Assembly: GCA_025677835.1 (NCBI GenBank)
Contig: JAIXMR010000005.1
Span: 124,001-188,000, forward strand
Length of the DNA stretch: 64,000 bases
Direction of reading: 5' to 3'
Origin: Sporodiniella umbellata
Taxonomy: Eukaryota; Mucoromycota; Mucoromycetes; Mucorales; Rhizopodaceae
Every line of letters starts with the position of its first letter. Within the stretch, counting starts at the first letter, position 1. Of this stretch, positions 25,030-35,874 are shown piece by piece. Both the position numbers and the translations under genes were made by a program. The notes under the pieces are model-generated. The model saw only the letters and a program-made list of their open reading frames with translations, made no database searches and was not told the origin of the DNA.

Positions 25030-26360
25030 TTAAAGAGCGAATGCAAAAAGAGCAAGGGCTAGAAGAGTCCATTGTGGATACTGAATGGAGCCACTGCTAG
25101 GAGAGCCTGATGCTCCAGGCACAACGCCAGATCCAGTAACGCTAGACACGTTTTTTGTAGTACTCATTTCGAATCCGGCAAAAGTAATCACCTTTTCAAA
25201 GTAAGGATGAGAGATATTCATGCATGTGGCAACATCTGTCACGTGACTGTAGGAGCTCTTGATTTCAGGATAGTGTTTGACAAAGAAGTCCATAGTCATA
25301 TTGTTGATTTCGTGAGATAGAACGATATTACCCTTGGACTGGAAAGTACCATTTTTACCCATCTGAATATAGTCGACGTACTTTTGGTTGACAGTGTCGA
25401 CCGTGACGCCGGGAGTAATTCCAGCAGCCCAATCGTTTGTATCCAAGTTCCAAAGTACAGCAGTCATATTAAGCTGGGTAGAGATCCATCGAACACGATC
25501 ATCCAAATCGCCTAAAGCCTAAATAAGATAAATGTGAGGAGAAATCTTAAATTGATTAAGGGCCTTTACTTACCGGACGCCAGTATAAGGGAGTAACACC
25601 TGTAACATATCGAATAGCCTTGGCTGTATAATAAAGTTCAGCAAGAACTTCTTGATTTGTTAAAGTAGTCATCATCTTGTGGGACCAGGTGTGGCCGCAG
25701 AGATGATGGCCGTCTTTGAGACCCCGGAGAGCACCGTATGGCCAATTTAAAACATTAGATCCAATGTAGAACATAGAGGCCTTTTGGTTGTTTTGTTGAA
25801 GATAGTCGTAAAATGCATTGTGAGAGCAGTTGGGCCCATCATCAAAGGTCTGTTTTAAGGAGTGTTATTATTAAGGAGCGTAATTAAATGAGGAGATGAA
25901 CACTTACAAGTCCCCAGGTTTGTGGCTCAGGACAGCTGACGATATCAGCGTTAATTGCTGCTGTCTTGGGCTTTGTACATTGACTAGCAGACCACCAACA
26001 TGCAGGATCGTTTAAGGTATCGTAACCTGTCAGATCTAGCCCTCCTTGTGCGTTCAATTTACGAACTGGCACATTGGGGGCCTTGGTCCAGTCAATAGAA
26101 TTATATAGTTTAGTGAACTCGGCGGAGGTGTTCATACCATTGCTGGTAGCAATCCCCCATACGGTTGGCCATTGGTCTTGTTGAATAGTAAAGTTAGATT
26201 GATAGAAAGTACACTCAGAAGCTACATCATGGGAAGTAGTTTGTGGGATGTTAGGGATAGAAATGCTCGTAGGATCTGTCTTGGTAGTAAAAGCTGTAAA
26301 ATCAATAGCTCCAAGAACAACAGAACTCGTTAGTGAAAGTAGCAGTGCTTGGTATTTCAT
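25030..26360 (-). CDS. Chitin deacetylase (GPI-anchored type)
   Basis: Three exons, 26360-25908, 25849-25574 and 25518-25030, give 405 aa. The enzyme removes N-acetyl groups from chitin to make chitosan, the main Mucorales wall polymer. A signal peptide (MKYQALLLSLTSSVVLGA) is followed by an N-terminal extension, then the carbohydrate esterase 4 NodB fold. Motif 1 is TFDDGP (152-157), motif 2 is HTWSH (His204, His208), motif 4 lies around DTNDW and motif 5 is LSHEI. Motif 3, usually Arg-Pro-Pro-Tyr-Gly, reads R-P-A-L-G-D across the second splice site. The C-terminus has a Ser/Gly-rich stretch and a final hydrophobic segment (LLALALFAFAL), as expected for a GPI anchor signal. Several N-glycosylation sequons are present. 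An AT-repeat promoter lies 70-100 bp upstream. Confidence 0.93.
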
Positions 26361-26427
26361 TTTTTTTTTTTTTTTTTTTTGGAAAAGACGAATAATAGGA
26401 AAAAAAAAAAAGAAAATGAACTGATTT

Positions 26428-26463
26428 GCATATATATATATATATTTATATATTTATATATAG
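26428..26463 (-). promoter_or_regulatory. TATA-rich promoter segment of chitin deacetylase
   Basis: A run of alternating TATATA and TTATATA units 70-100 bp upstream of the start codon at 26360, in the position expected of a TATA region. A poly(A) tract on the coding strand lies between it and the ATG. Confidence 0.5.
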
Positions 26464-29095
26464 GGTGAACTTACTAAAAGTATTTTAGGGGCTGAATATC
26501 AATGACAAAGAAACTAAAATAGATTACAGATATTATTCTTTTTTTTTCGTTATTCAGGCTTTCTTTGTTTCATATAGATTTTAGATCGACGCCAATAGGT
26601 CTTGGGCTTTCCTTTCCTATCTTATTTTCCAAACTCAACCTTTCACTCAAGTTTCTATTTTTATCCCTATGATAACAAGGAGGCTGACACATAAAAAAAA
26701 AACGGATTGAGTTAGTCTGTCAGATTGCTGCCTTTTTTATAGATCCTGTTTACTGAATGCGTAAAACAACAAATGGTTGGCAATTGTTACATGCGTCTGC
26801 GCCAGTTAGTACTAATCTTGAGATCGTGACGACTGTTTTTCTCCATCGTTTATACATGGTTTATCTTTCTTCGGGGATGGCATATACGATCTTTGGTTCC
26901 GTCATAGAGCTAAAGGAGCTTGAAACTGGCGGTTGAGTCGCACACTCCCAATAGAATTTCAAATTGAACTTGAGTGAGGCCGTTTTACTTGGCTTGTTCT
27001 AAACAAAAAGAGCAGAAAATAATAGAATCTTAATAAAAAGTTTTTTTTTAATGCGATCATACTGCAAGCGGAAGAAGGAGGCTATCAAACAACCGCCTAC
27101 ACCATTTTTCAAACTGCAAAGTAGCTTTACAGCACTGTTTGTTTACCAAGTTTTGTTATTTGGCGCCTCGATTTGTGTACCACGAATTATTGACAAGGCT
27201 GGTTTTTTTTTTATTTCATTTTTTGTCAAGCCCTGGAAACAACGGCTGTATATCTAGCGTTATTTTTGTTTTAAAAAGGGTTGCCACTGCCTACCCTAAT
27301 TTCAGTCTATAGATCTGTTCAACCACCTATCAATGCACAGATTACAATGCAATATACCAGTATAGCGTTACAAACAATACTTTTTACTCGTAAAAGTTGA
27401 CATTTTATGGTCACATAAAACGTGCAGAGAGATATTGCACCAACATGAAAGCTCAGTATCGTCCCCTGTTTTAGCATACAGAATATAAGGAGTACATTTG
27501 AGAAATAAAGACCACGATGTTTTTGTTGAATGTGTTCTAGAAAATTAAATATTTTCAATAGGGGCAGTAACAATAACAAGTGCATAGAGTTGTGTTGTCA
27601 ATAAAAAATGTTTTGCTCAATAGCATGTACAGCAGGAATTCAATATCAATAACTTAATTTTAAAATAGATAACATGGTTTAATTTTATGTGTATCTTCAT
27701 TGGATTTTCTTGTTCTGTACGAGAGATTCTAGAAGCAGACTCTTTAATTTAATCATATTTAGTGAGCGCTATAGAACTTTTCCAGTGAATTTACGGGGGA
27801 AATATCTCGACCTTCAAAAATCTCAATCGTCAGAACTTCAGCGATATAGTATAGTTATTCAAGCTTAGAATTACTTAGCAATAAGTATGACTTTGTAAAA
27901 GTAATCAAATACAAAGCACGTGCTTTGGCTAACTTATGATCATAGATTGCACTCCAATCAATTTAATATAAAAGTCTAGCTATGATAAATAAACTAGGAG
28001 TGAATTTAAGGAGAATTTGGCTTTATTTCTTTACTTGATATATAGGTTTAAGTTGGTCCATAAAGGGCTATTCGGATTTCAGCTTTCAAAAATACCTTGT
28101 GAGAGTAATTAGATATATGATTACCAAATAACGCTTCGGTAAGAACTTAATCGTAGGTCTAATTGACACTACAAATCGAGAAACAAACAATGTACGTTCA
28201 TTATCGAAGACCCAGATCCTCCATGTGTTCTTGACCTTATTATTCTTTTCTCACCCTCCTAGTACCTATACATAAAGAAGTATGTTTTATTTGTTAGATA
28301 AACGAAACATTTTACTTTTCTATTCACCACATCTATGAAAAGCATTAAATCTGAATAGATACAACCCAAAAAAAAAAAGAAAAAAACATACAAAGAAGCC
28401 AATGAGCCAGCTGGCGCATCGATATTTTGATACAATAATACTGAAATTCATAAGTGCTTTGGGATGTTTTCCAAGAAAGAAAAAAGCGTAGAATATTTTG
28501 GCTTATGTGTTTTTAAAAAGACTAAGGGGCTTAAGGAGCTGTTGTTTAACGAAATTAAGGATTGTGCTTTCTGTATTTTAGCAAGAAACTAATAGACGGT
28601 GTATGTTGCTATAGATTAGACCTTTGCAAATCTTAGAGAATAGTAGAGATTGAAACTAAGAGGAGGCATGCTGTTGTAGTACAAGGTTTTTGTAGGTACT
28701 GAAAGCTTGCTTGCTACAGTGAAAGCCGTTCTGAAGAAGCGCTTGGCTTATACATACAAGAAAGTTTTACATCCTTCGAGTAGTGAGTGCTGAATAATGT
28801 AACAGCCGTTAAACTTGACAACTTAAGATACATATTTCTTCATGGAATACACCACTTTGAAGTGGAGTGAGACGCATGCTACAAGCACCGTCTATCTCCA
28901 ATATCTAGTTTCAAACTTATCTAAAAAAAAAGTGCGTCTCAAGCTCATTTACAAGTCGAACCAAATCAAAATTGATTAAGACTAAAGCATTGTATATATA
29001 TATATCAAAAAGTAGATAAGTTGTTTAAAACTTGAAACGTTTTCTTGGTCACAAGTCAGTCTAAAAGACAGTCGCGTTAAACAGCAAAGGATAAA
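26464..29095. other. AT-rich gene desert
   Basis: Apart from the candidate exon at 26861-26998, no gene is supported. The DNA is AT-rich with short, interrupted frames. A plus-strand frame at 27051-27257 is open but has no family features. Confidence 0.45.
26861..26998 (-). CDS. Candidate terminal exon of an unresolved gene
   Basis: A 45-codon stretch ending in TAA is preceded on the minus strand by a pyrimidine-rich acceptor (TGCTCTTTTTGTTTAG). It reads as sense-like protein, including PPVSSSFSSMTEPKIVYAIP. I could not find a convincing upstream exon between 27000 and 27400, so it is either the last exon of a decayed gene or a chance frame. Confidence 0.25.
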   Translation of the reverse strand, partial: NKPSKTASLKFNLKFYWECATQPPVSSSFSSMTEPKIVYAIPEER

Positions 29096-29640
29096 ATATC
29101 GAGTTTTTCAATCTGTTTAGAATATCAGACCCCACCTCGCTCCATTCCATCTTTGGGGACAGTACTGAAGGCAACTATAGGGGAGGACCGCAGACCGTGA
29201 TGACTGCATCCTCTTTTTCGGAAGAGAAAAGATTGGTCTTGGCGATATCAGCTGTTATATAGCATTAAAGACCCTTCCAGTTTTCAGAAACCTTGTTGGA
29301 GTTACATATGACCTCAAAACGACTGTAATAGTTTTCAGCAATTCTGTCTAATTTATCCTTAACACAATGTCTTCTTCGAACAGATTTGCAAAAACCAAAG
29401 TGACCTTAGTCTTTTTGTCAGTCGATTTCTTATTGAAAATATAATGGGTCACTTGAATTGGAGGGGAGGACTCAGTACTGCTAGCAACCATTCTCATGTT
29501 TGACTTTGGGTCCTTTTCCCAGTCGTACTTAGAAATAGAGCCCTTAAACTTGAAGATATCGTCTAATTTCATATCGTAAATAACGGATATCATCTTCTAT
29601 TTACCACGTTTTTTGATGACAAAGTCAAGAGGTCTATTGA
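29096..29640 (-). pseudogene. Dead NADH-cytochrome b5 reductase fragment (MCR1-like)
   Basis: The minus strand reads as the C-terminal two thirds of a cytochrome b5 reductase: PLDFVIKKRGK, an in-frame TAG, then MISVIYDMKLDDIFKFKGSI and SKYDWEKDPK. The nucleotide-binding motif, usually G-G-T-G-I-T-P-M, has decayed to SSTESSPPI. VTLVFANLFEEDIVLR is followed by a frameshift to KDKLDRIAENYYSRFEVICN, then ENWKGL, a stop, CYITADIAK and EDAVITVCGPPL, then another stop. The FAD-binding half with its R-x-Y-T motif is absent. This normally membrane-bound, FAD- and NADH-dependent reductase is therefore truncated and multiply broken. Confidence 0.85.
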
Positions 29641-29837
29641 ATATTAGACTCACGCTTTATACTATAAAACATATACCAATTCCAGTAGTAATGGGTTGTA
29701 CGTTGCCTCTCCGATGTGTAAACAATATCAAATGATGTCCCATTTATAACAGCTTCGCACTTCGCACTATTTGTTTTCGTTACCGATTCTTCTAGAACCA
29801 AACGCTCTGCCTGCTCTTTTGTGATTAATGCTGTCAT
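29641..29837 (-). other. Short open frame of unknown status
   Basis: A 67-codon minus-strand frame (opening MTALITKEQAERLVLEESVT, ending just before the dead reductase) with sense-like composition. It does not match the missing reductase N-terminus. It may be a remnant of a different gene joined here, or a spurious frame. Confidence 0.25.
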
Positions 29838-32800
29838 TGCAATACAATGAAAAAGAAGAGAAAAAGGGCTACTTTAACGCTACGAGACTGAGCTTAATGC
29901 AGCTGATGTCAGTTTAATGTGAATATTTCCAGCCTAATATTCTACTCTAGTTTTGTCTTGTAAATGTAGCTGATCTTAGTTAATGGGGTACGGCTTTAGT
30001 TTTGGAAAAGAGTGTAAAAGCGAGTGTTCATCTTAAAAACGACTTTAAAAAAATGAAACCCGCCCATTAAATTTTTTCATTGGCCGCTTTTTTTTTAAAA
30101 AAAACTGCCCCTTGGTGTTGGAACGATTACGACATTTTTTTTTAAAAGTACGACACTCAATAACTTAAAATGTAATACTTTAACATATTTTTCCACGATA
30201 TCATCTTCGCAAAAGGTGTACCAGTAGTTTTGAATGACATGTTATTCAGCGTTACAATAAAGCACCACCCCAATTTCTATAAATTTGCTATAGAATAACA
30301 CTTTGAATTAACTTAGAAATTTGTTATTTTTGCTTTGAAGCAGCGTTAACTAAAAAGTAATACTGCATGACATTTTACCAAAAACCACGGTCAGCCATCA
30401 TCCGACACATTGCCCGTGTTGTCAATTTTAAAGCTCAGCCGTCCAGCTGGTTGATAGCAACATCAATCGGCATTCAAAATTTGAAACCGGACAATAAAAA
30501 AACTGATCGAGAAAAAGTAAAGACCAAAGCTCCTGTAATGTTAGCTAAGAGATCAAGTTAAAGATAATCAACAAATTATGAAATCGAAGTTTGCGTTTAA
30601 AACTAGTAACACAAAAAATAGTTTTTGAGGTCGCCGGGGCGATTTCTTGGAGTCTCTTCGAAAAACTTTTATTGGTTTTCAGACACATTTATATCTTCAA
30701 GTACAGCGCATAAATAAAAGCCAAGAGGAAGAAAAAAAAAAACACTCAAAGCTATAACTTTTTTTTACTAGTATACATAAATCGAAAAAAGACTTTGAAT
30801 TAGTTTTCCTGACATTATAGCTGTTTAATGCTTCTTCCTAGTTTTTAGAAAAGAAAGTGGAACAAATACGTACCTTATCGGAGAGCAAATAGATTTAATG
30901 AGGAATTTGAGAGCACAAATCTGACTTAATAACACTCGTTAAAAAGTGAATTTTGAGTAATAATAACAAGAATATTAAAAAATACTACAAGCTAAAAAAT
31001 TTGTAAAAGATTTATCTTAAAGTTTTATGATCTTACGGTTTTTTTTTTAGATTACAATGTGCTAAAACGTAGCGCAAGTAGCATTTTAGCGTTTGTCTAA
31101 AGAGTACTCAAAAGTTAAACATTGAATCTATCCTGGGGCTCAGTAAAAGACGCTTAGACTCCCTTTTTTTGTGAAATTTATGCTGAAAGCTGATCAAATC
31201 AATAAAAAGCGAAGCAGCTAATTTATTTAAACACTTTCTCCAAGTGTACGAAAATTTTACAAAAGGAATTAACTTATTTTTTTTTCCTTTTTAAAAAAAG
31301 CTTTTCGCATATTTTTATATGTTTCTTACAATAGAAATTACTCTTTCAAAGATAAGTTTTTTAGTCAATACAACCTCAGTTTTTTTTTCTTCCAAAAAAA
31401 AAAAAAAATAGAAAACAAAACCAAAACAAATTGATTTTACGGCAGTAATCCAATATTGGCTACATAAAACTATATACAGCTATCTGAATTAACTTAGTAT
31501 GTTATTATAAAGTGAATTAATTGACTATAGAGGGCATGTTTTTTGGGGTACTGTAAAAATCGTAAAAATTCAAAAGCTGATATTTGCGACCAAAAAACTA
31601 AATAAAAAACAAAAATGCTGAAACAAGCAATAAACAATTCGATAGTTATGTAGATACAGCGCTTCTATTTATTCTTGAAGCAATAACATCAAACACTGAA
31701 GTAACTGCTATTCAAAAAAAAAAAAAAATTGATTAGTTTACTAAGTAAATCATTGCAAGTTTGATAACATTTTATTTAGTTCAATTTTTTATGATTGGCT
31801 ACAAAACTCTCGAAAGTAAGTGTAGGCTTTTTTTTAGTCAAGTGGTTTCGATTTACTATGTGTAACTGCGGCTTTTAGTGCAATGCCCTTTATTTTACTC
31901 GACTCATGCTCTAATAGCTTTGATTTTTCTAATATTTATATCTGTATTGTGGAATTGATATTAATGGCTTATATTTCATATAAACACGCGACATAACGAA
32001 AATGGGTACAATTTTACAAAAGAGACTGTAAAAGCTTTAAGCGTTTTGTTTTATTCTTTGGTTGGGAATAAATACTATAAAAAAAACTCATATTTAGTTT
32101 AGAAGGTTCCAAGCAATCGGTAGTGTCATAAGGCTAGAAAGGTTAGAACGTTTAAATTTTTTTCTAAGGCAAAAAATTTCTAGTGGTGCTTTATAAAAGT
32201 TATTGGTGTATGATTTCGTCACAAGTAAATTTCTTTAAGAAGTTGTATTAGAGGTTTTTCTTAAGTCTTTTAATCCACTATAAGAAAAAGTGGAATAAGG
32301 AATATTATTTTTGCTAAACCTAATACAGCGATTAACGATATTTTTGAGTAAAACTGAACTATTCGGTCGAATACTGATAGCGACAGAATATAGTAAAGCT
32401 TGACAAGCTGTGGCGCAAAACAGCATCCTTCGAAATCCGACCGTTTATTTATTTGTATTTAAAGAAGATTGATAACTATCCCTATGGACTACAGAAGATT
32501 CAAAGTAGAAAAACTTAAATGTTCTATTGGTATAGGGAATGAGTCATTATTGATCGAAAAGTATTTGTGAGCTGAAGACGTCGAAAAAATCAAATGACCG
32601 TGTTACCAAGGGCAACTAGACAATCTCTTAGTCACTAGTGCAGTTTTGCTATTTATAATAAAATTTTGTTGTATACACTTTTCTAAAGTGTTCTGTTCTC
32701 TAAAAAAAAAGCGTATATTTGATTCTGTCAGTTGTCCTATTTTCAAGTTGTTCACTCAGATTTTTTGTAGCTCAACACATTTCTTCGGCTGTGAAACTTG

Positions 32801-32947
32801 TACTAATCACACTATACAGTATTCCTATTCTTCTAGCCTGTCCGTATATTTGAATTTTCTTTGTACACTCTAGAGCATATCTGTTTTGACGGTTTGTGTA
32901 ATTGCTGATTTACATTTTTTACCTGAATGCGATGTTTTCTGGAAAAC

Positions 32948-32983
<36 letters not shown>

Positions 32984-34746
32984 GTTGCTGGTTACAGCTA
33001 ATTCATATTAAACCTTTGTGATATAAGGTTTAGGGCTTTACTATGGCGCAACTGATCAGTTACAAAGTTTACTGAAAGGCGACACAAATGACCATAAAGT
33101 ACGGATTTGGAATAAATGCTCGAGATAAATTTACCCTTTTTAAGAGGTTGCACTAAACTTTTGGTGATTGAGCCATAAAATAAAAAAGAACAAAACATTT
33201 CTTCTAGACATTCAAAAGTGACTTTAAAATAGTATATATCTTTAAAAAGAAAAAAAAGAAAACAAGGAAAAAAAAGAATAGGAAGAAAAAAAAGCGTTCG
33301 GCCTACTTTCTTTGAGGCCTTTTCTAGATTCCAAAGTTTTGAGTTATTACGTACTCCAGAATGAAACTGAACTTTCAGAAACGTTATGGATCAACCACAG
33401 CGAATTTTTGAGACATAAACTCAAGTCTACTCTTATAAGCTAAAAATTACAATTATTTATGCCTTTTTTATTATAAAAACAGTATACAACAGAAGATCTT
33501 TGTAGAGAAGAAGTATATATAGTTCTGAAGTATATACTTCAGCTACCAGTGGTATAGGATCTACTGTAATGATGACAGACATTCAGGGGTATATTTACAT
33601 CAAACTGGATTAGTAATGTGAAAAGTCAGACATGTTCTAAAAGCAAAATATTCCAGTATTCTTTGAATTCTCAACACTGAAGCAGCCCTAAACATTGTGT
33701 AAAGCGATCTTCATGGCACAAATTTGACGCGTCTTTTTTTGGTCAGTAAACGCTTGTCTAGGTACCTACTTTATCAGGAAAAAAAAAAGGAATCTGTTAT
33801 ATCTTCATGTTTTTACTTTTTATACTTAGGATAGAATATAAAGACTGTTAAACCAATTGGAGCTCAGGGTCTTTGTACATATGCTTCTAGAAAATCTTTT
33901 TAGTGAAACAACCAAAAAAAAGGTACGGTTACACACATTCAACAATTGTAAAATCTTTAGAAAGCGAGGGAAAAAAGATTGAGAAAAGCCAATTAAACAA
34001 GGTAACCCTGTTTTCGATGTTATATGTGTCTCTTGAATCAATTAAATCTTGCTGAATAGCTGTCGTGATGTGTTTCTATTAATCGCCGAAAACTAGGGAA
34101 GAGGGAAATGAATTTTTTATTTTTTCAGTTTAGAGTATTTCATTGGTCGACAGTGCTGTATATTTTATCAGATGTAAAAAAATTTATCAGATCAATGGTA
34201 TCTTTCTTTTTTTGTAACACACTCCGAAATTCTTGATATTCCGTTAAAGCTGAAAAAAAAAAAGAAAAAACACAGGCTGGATACCTAACCCTATAGCTAA
34301 AAAAAATAAGTTCCGCTTCGTTTATTTTTTTCTTAAGGGACTTGATTTTTTTGGAAATAAAAAAAAACTTGTTAAAAACTAAAGGCACGTATATTCTACA
34401 ACCAGTACAAAAAAAACAAAGTTTTCAAATACTAATAAAACGACCTACATAATGTTTACAACAATTAGGCTTTACGTCTAACACTGTTGTCTTGAGCAGT
34501 AATGGATGAAAATTATCTGATTGTTCGGAGTTGTATACAAAAAATCTGATAACTTTGCTGATACACAAACTTTGTACGTGTAACGCTTGTTTTCATATGT
34601 GAGGCCATTTGGAAAGCAAAAAGGATACACAGTACGGAGATCTAACTTCCAGTCTTTCTTCTTTTTTTTTTTTTACTAATTGTAGAGCGGGGGAAATTCC
34701 CGTATCTCGGAGACCAAAGGGTCATACCATACGGTGTGTAGATTCA
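29838..34746. other. 4.9 kb AT-rich gene desert
   Basis: No gene is supported. It contains long T runs (33 bases at about 32950-32982), T/A tracts and stop-rich frames in all phases. A plus-strand 64-codon frame at 30367-30561 is open and basic but has no recognisable relatives. The character matches the other deserts that hold dead genes and transposons. Confidence 0.5.
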
Positions 34747-34754
34747 TATAAATA
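34747..34754 (+). promoter_or_regulatory. TATA box of the long secreted Cys-repeat gene
   Basis: TATAAATA, 84 bp before the ATG at 34831, followed by a pyrimidine-rich leader typical of strongly expressed fungal genes. Confidence 0.6.
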
Positions 34755-34830
34755 CAGACTCCCTTTTCAATTCGCTTTCTTTCTCATCAGTCACACTTTT
34801 CCAGCTACTTAGCAATCCTTCATATCCAAC

Positions 34831-35874
34831 ATGCGTACTGCCTTCTCTATCTCTGCTGTTGCCTCTGCCACACTCATTGCTTCTTCTCTTGCTGCCAACT
34901 GTAACCCTTCTTACAACGTACCTGGCTCTGGTGAATGTTATACTAACTGTAACATTGTAAGTCAAAACTTCTACAGTAGATCTAGCACTATAATTAACAC
35001 AAATTTTTTCTATTTGCTTCTTTTCAAATAGAAAGCTGGTCAAAAGTATGTTCCCGGTTGGACCATGGACCACACTTCTGAGCTTTTCCTTAAGTCTCTT
35101 GCCATCATGTGTAACAAGTCTGGACCTAACTACGGTATGTTCATGACCACTGCTGGTATCTGTATGGCCGGTTGTAAGAATGATGATCCCGAGCAATTCA
35201 ACAAGGAATTTGCTGGTGCCTGTGGCTGGTGGAACACTCACAAGAACGACACTTGCGATGCTAAGACTACCACCACCACTAAAGCTGCTACCACCACTAC
35301 CACTAAAGCTGCTACCACCACTACCAAGGCTGATACTACCACCACCAAGGCTGACACTACCACCACCAAGGGTGCTACCACCACTGTTACTTCTACCACT
35401 ACAGCTAAAGTAACCGATACCACCACCATTGGTATTACCACTACAACCACTGCTACTGCCACTGCTACTGTTACTGCCACCACCACTGCTACCGTATGCC
35501 CCACCCCTACTGAAGGTGCCTGTCAAGCCGGTTACAGAGGAAAGAAGAATGGTAAGGGTCCCGAAGGTGCCTGTTGTTCCAAGAGCAGTGACTGTCAAGA
35601 AAGCTGCATCCAAGGAAAGTGTAACGCTCCCATTGATTCCTCCTGTTATACCGGCTCTCAAGGCAAGAAGAGAGGTGATGGATACAACGGTGCTTGTTGC
35701 AAGTCTAGCGCTGACTGTTGGGAAAGCTGTGTAAAGGGAAAGTGTGATGGTCCCTCTCTTTCTTCTTGCAACACCGGTTACAGTGGAAAAAAGAAGAGCA
35801 ACGGTCCTAAGGATGCCTGTTGCGCCAGCAGCAAAGACTGCAAGAACTCCTGTGTCAAGGGAAAGTGTAACTAA
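34831..35874 (+). CDS. Secreted modular protein: Cys domain, Thr-rich linker, three Cys-rich repeats
   Basis: Two exons, 34831-34956 and 35032-35874 (75 bp intron), give 322 aa. A signal peptide (MRTAFSISAVASATLIASSLA) is followed by a domain of about 95 residues close to the small protein at 1047-1397. Then comes a Thr/Ala/Lys-rich linker (about 118-197), probably heavily O-mannosylated, and three tandem repeats of about 41 residues, each with the exact spacing C-x16-CC-x5-C-x3-C-x4-C. The repeats share Gly-Lys-Lys in the first loop and end Gly-Lys-Cys. The architecture (catalytic-like or binding head, glycosylated linker, repeated knottin-like modules) suggests a wall- or carbohydrate-associated secreted protein. 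I do not recognise a named family. Codon use is strongly biased, consistent with high expression. Confidence 0.85.

Noticed and set aside
35238..35504. Valine-rich minus-strand and leucine-rich plus-frame products over the Thr linker
   Set aside because: They are shadows of the ACC/ACT threonine codons of the secreted protein read in other frames.
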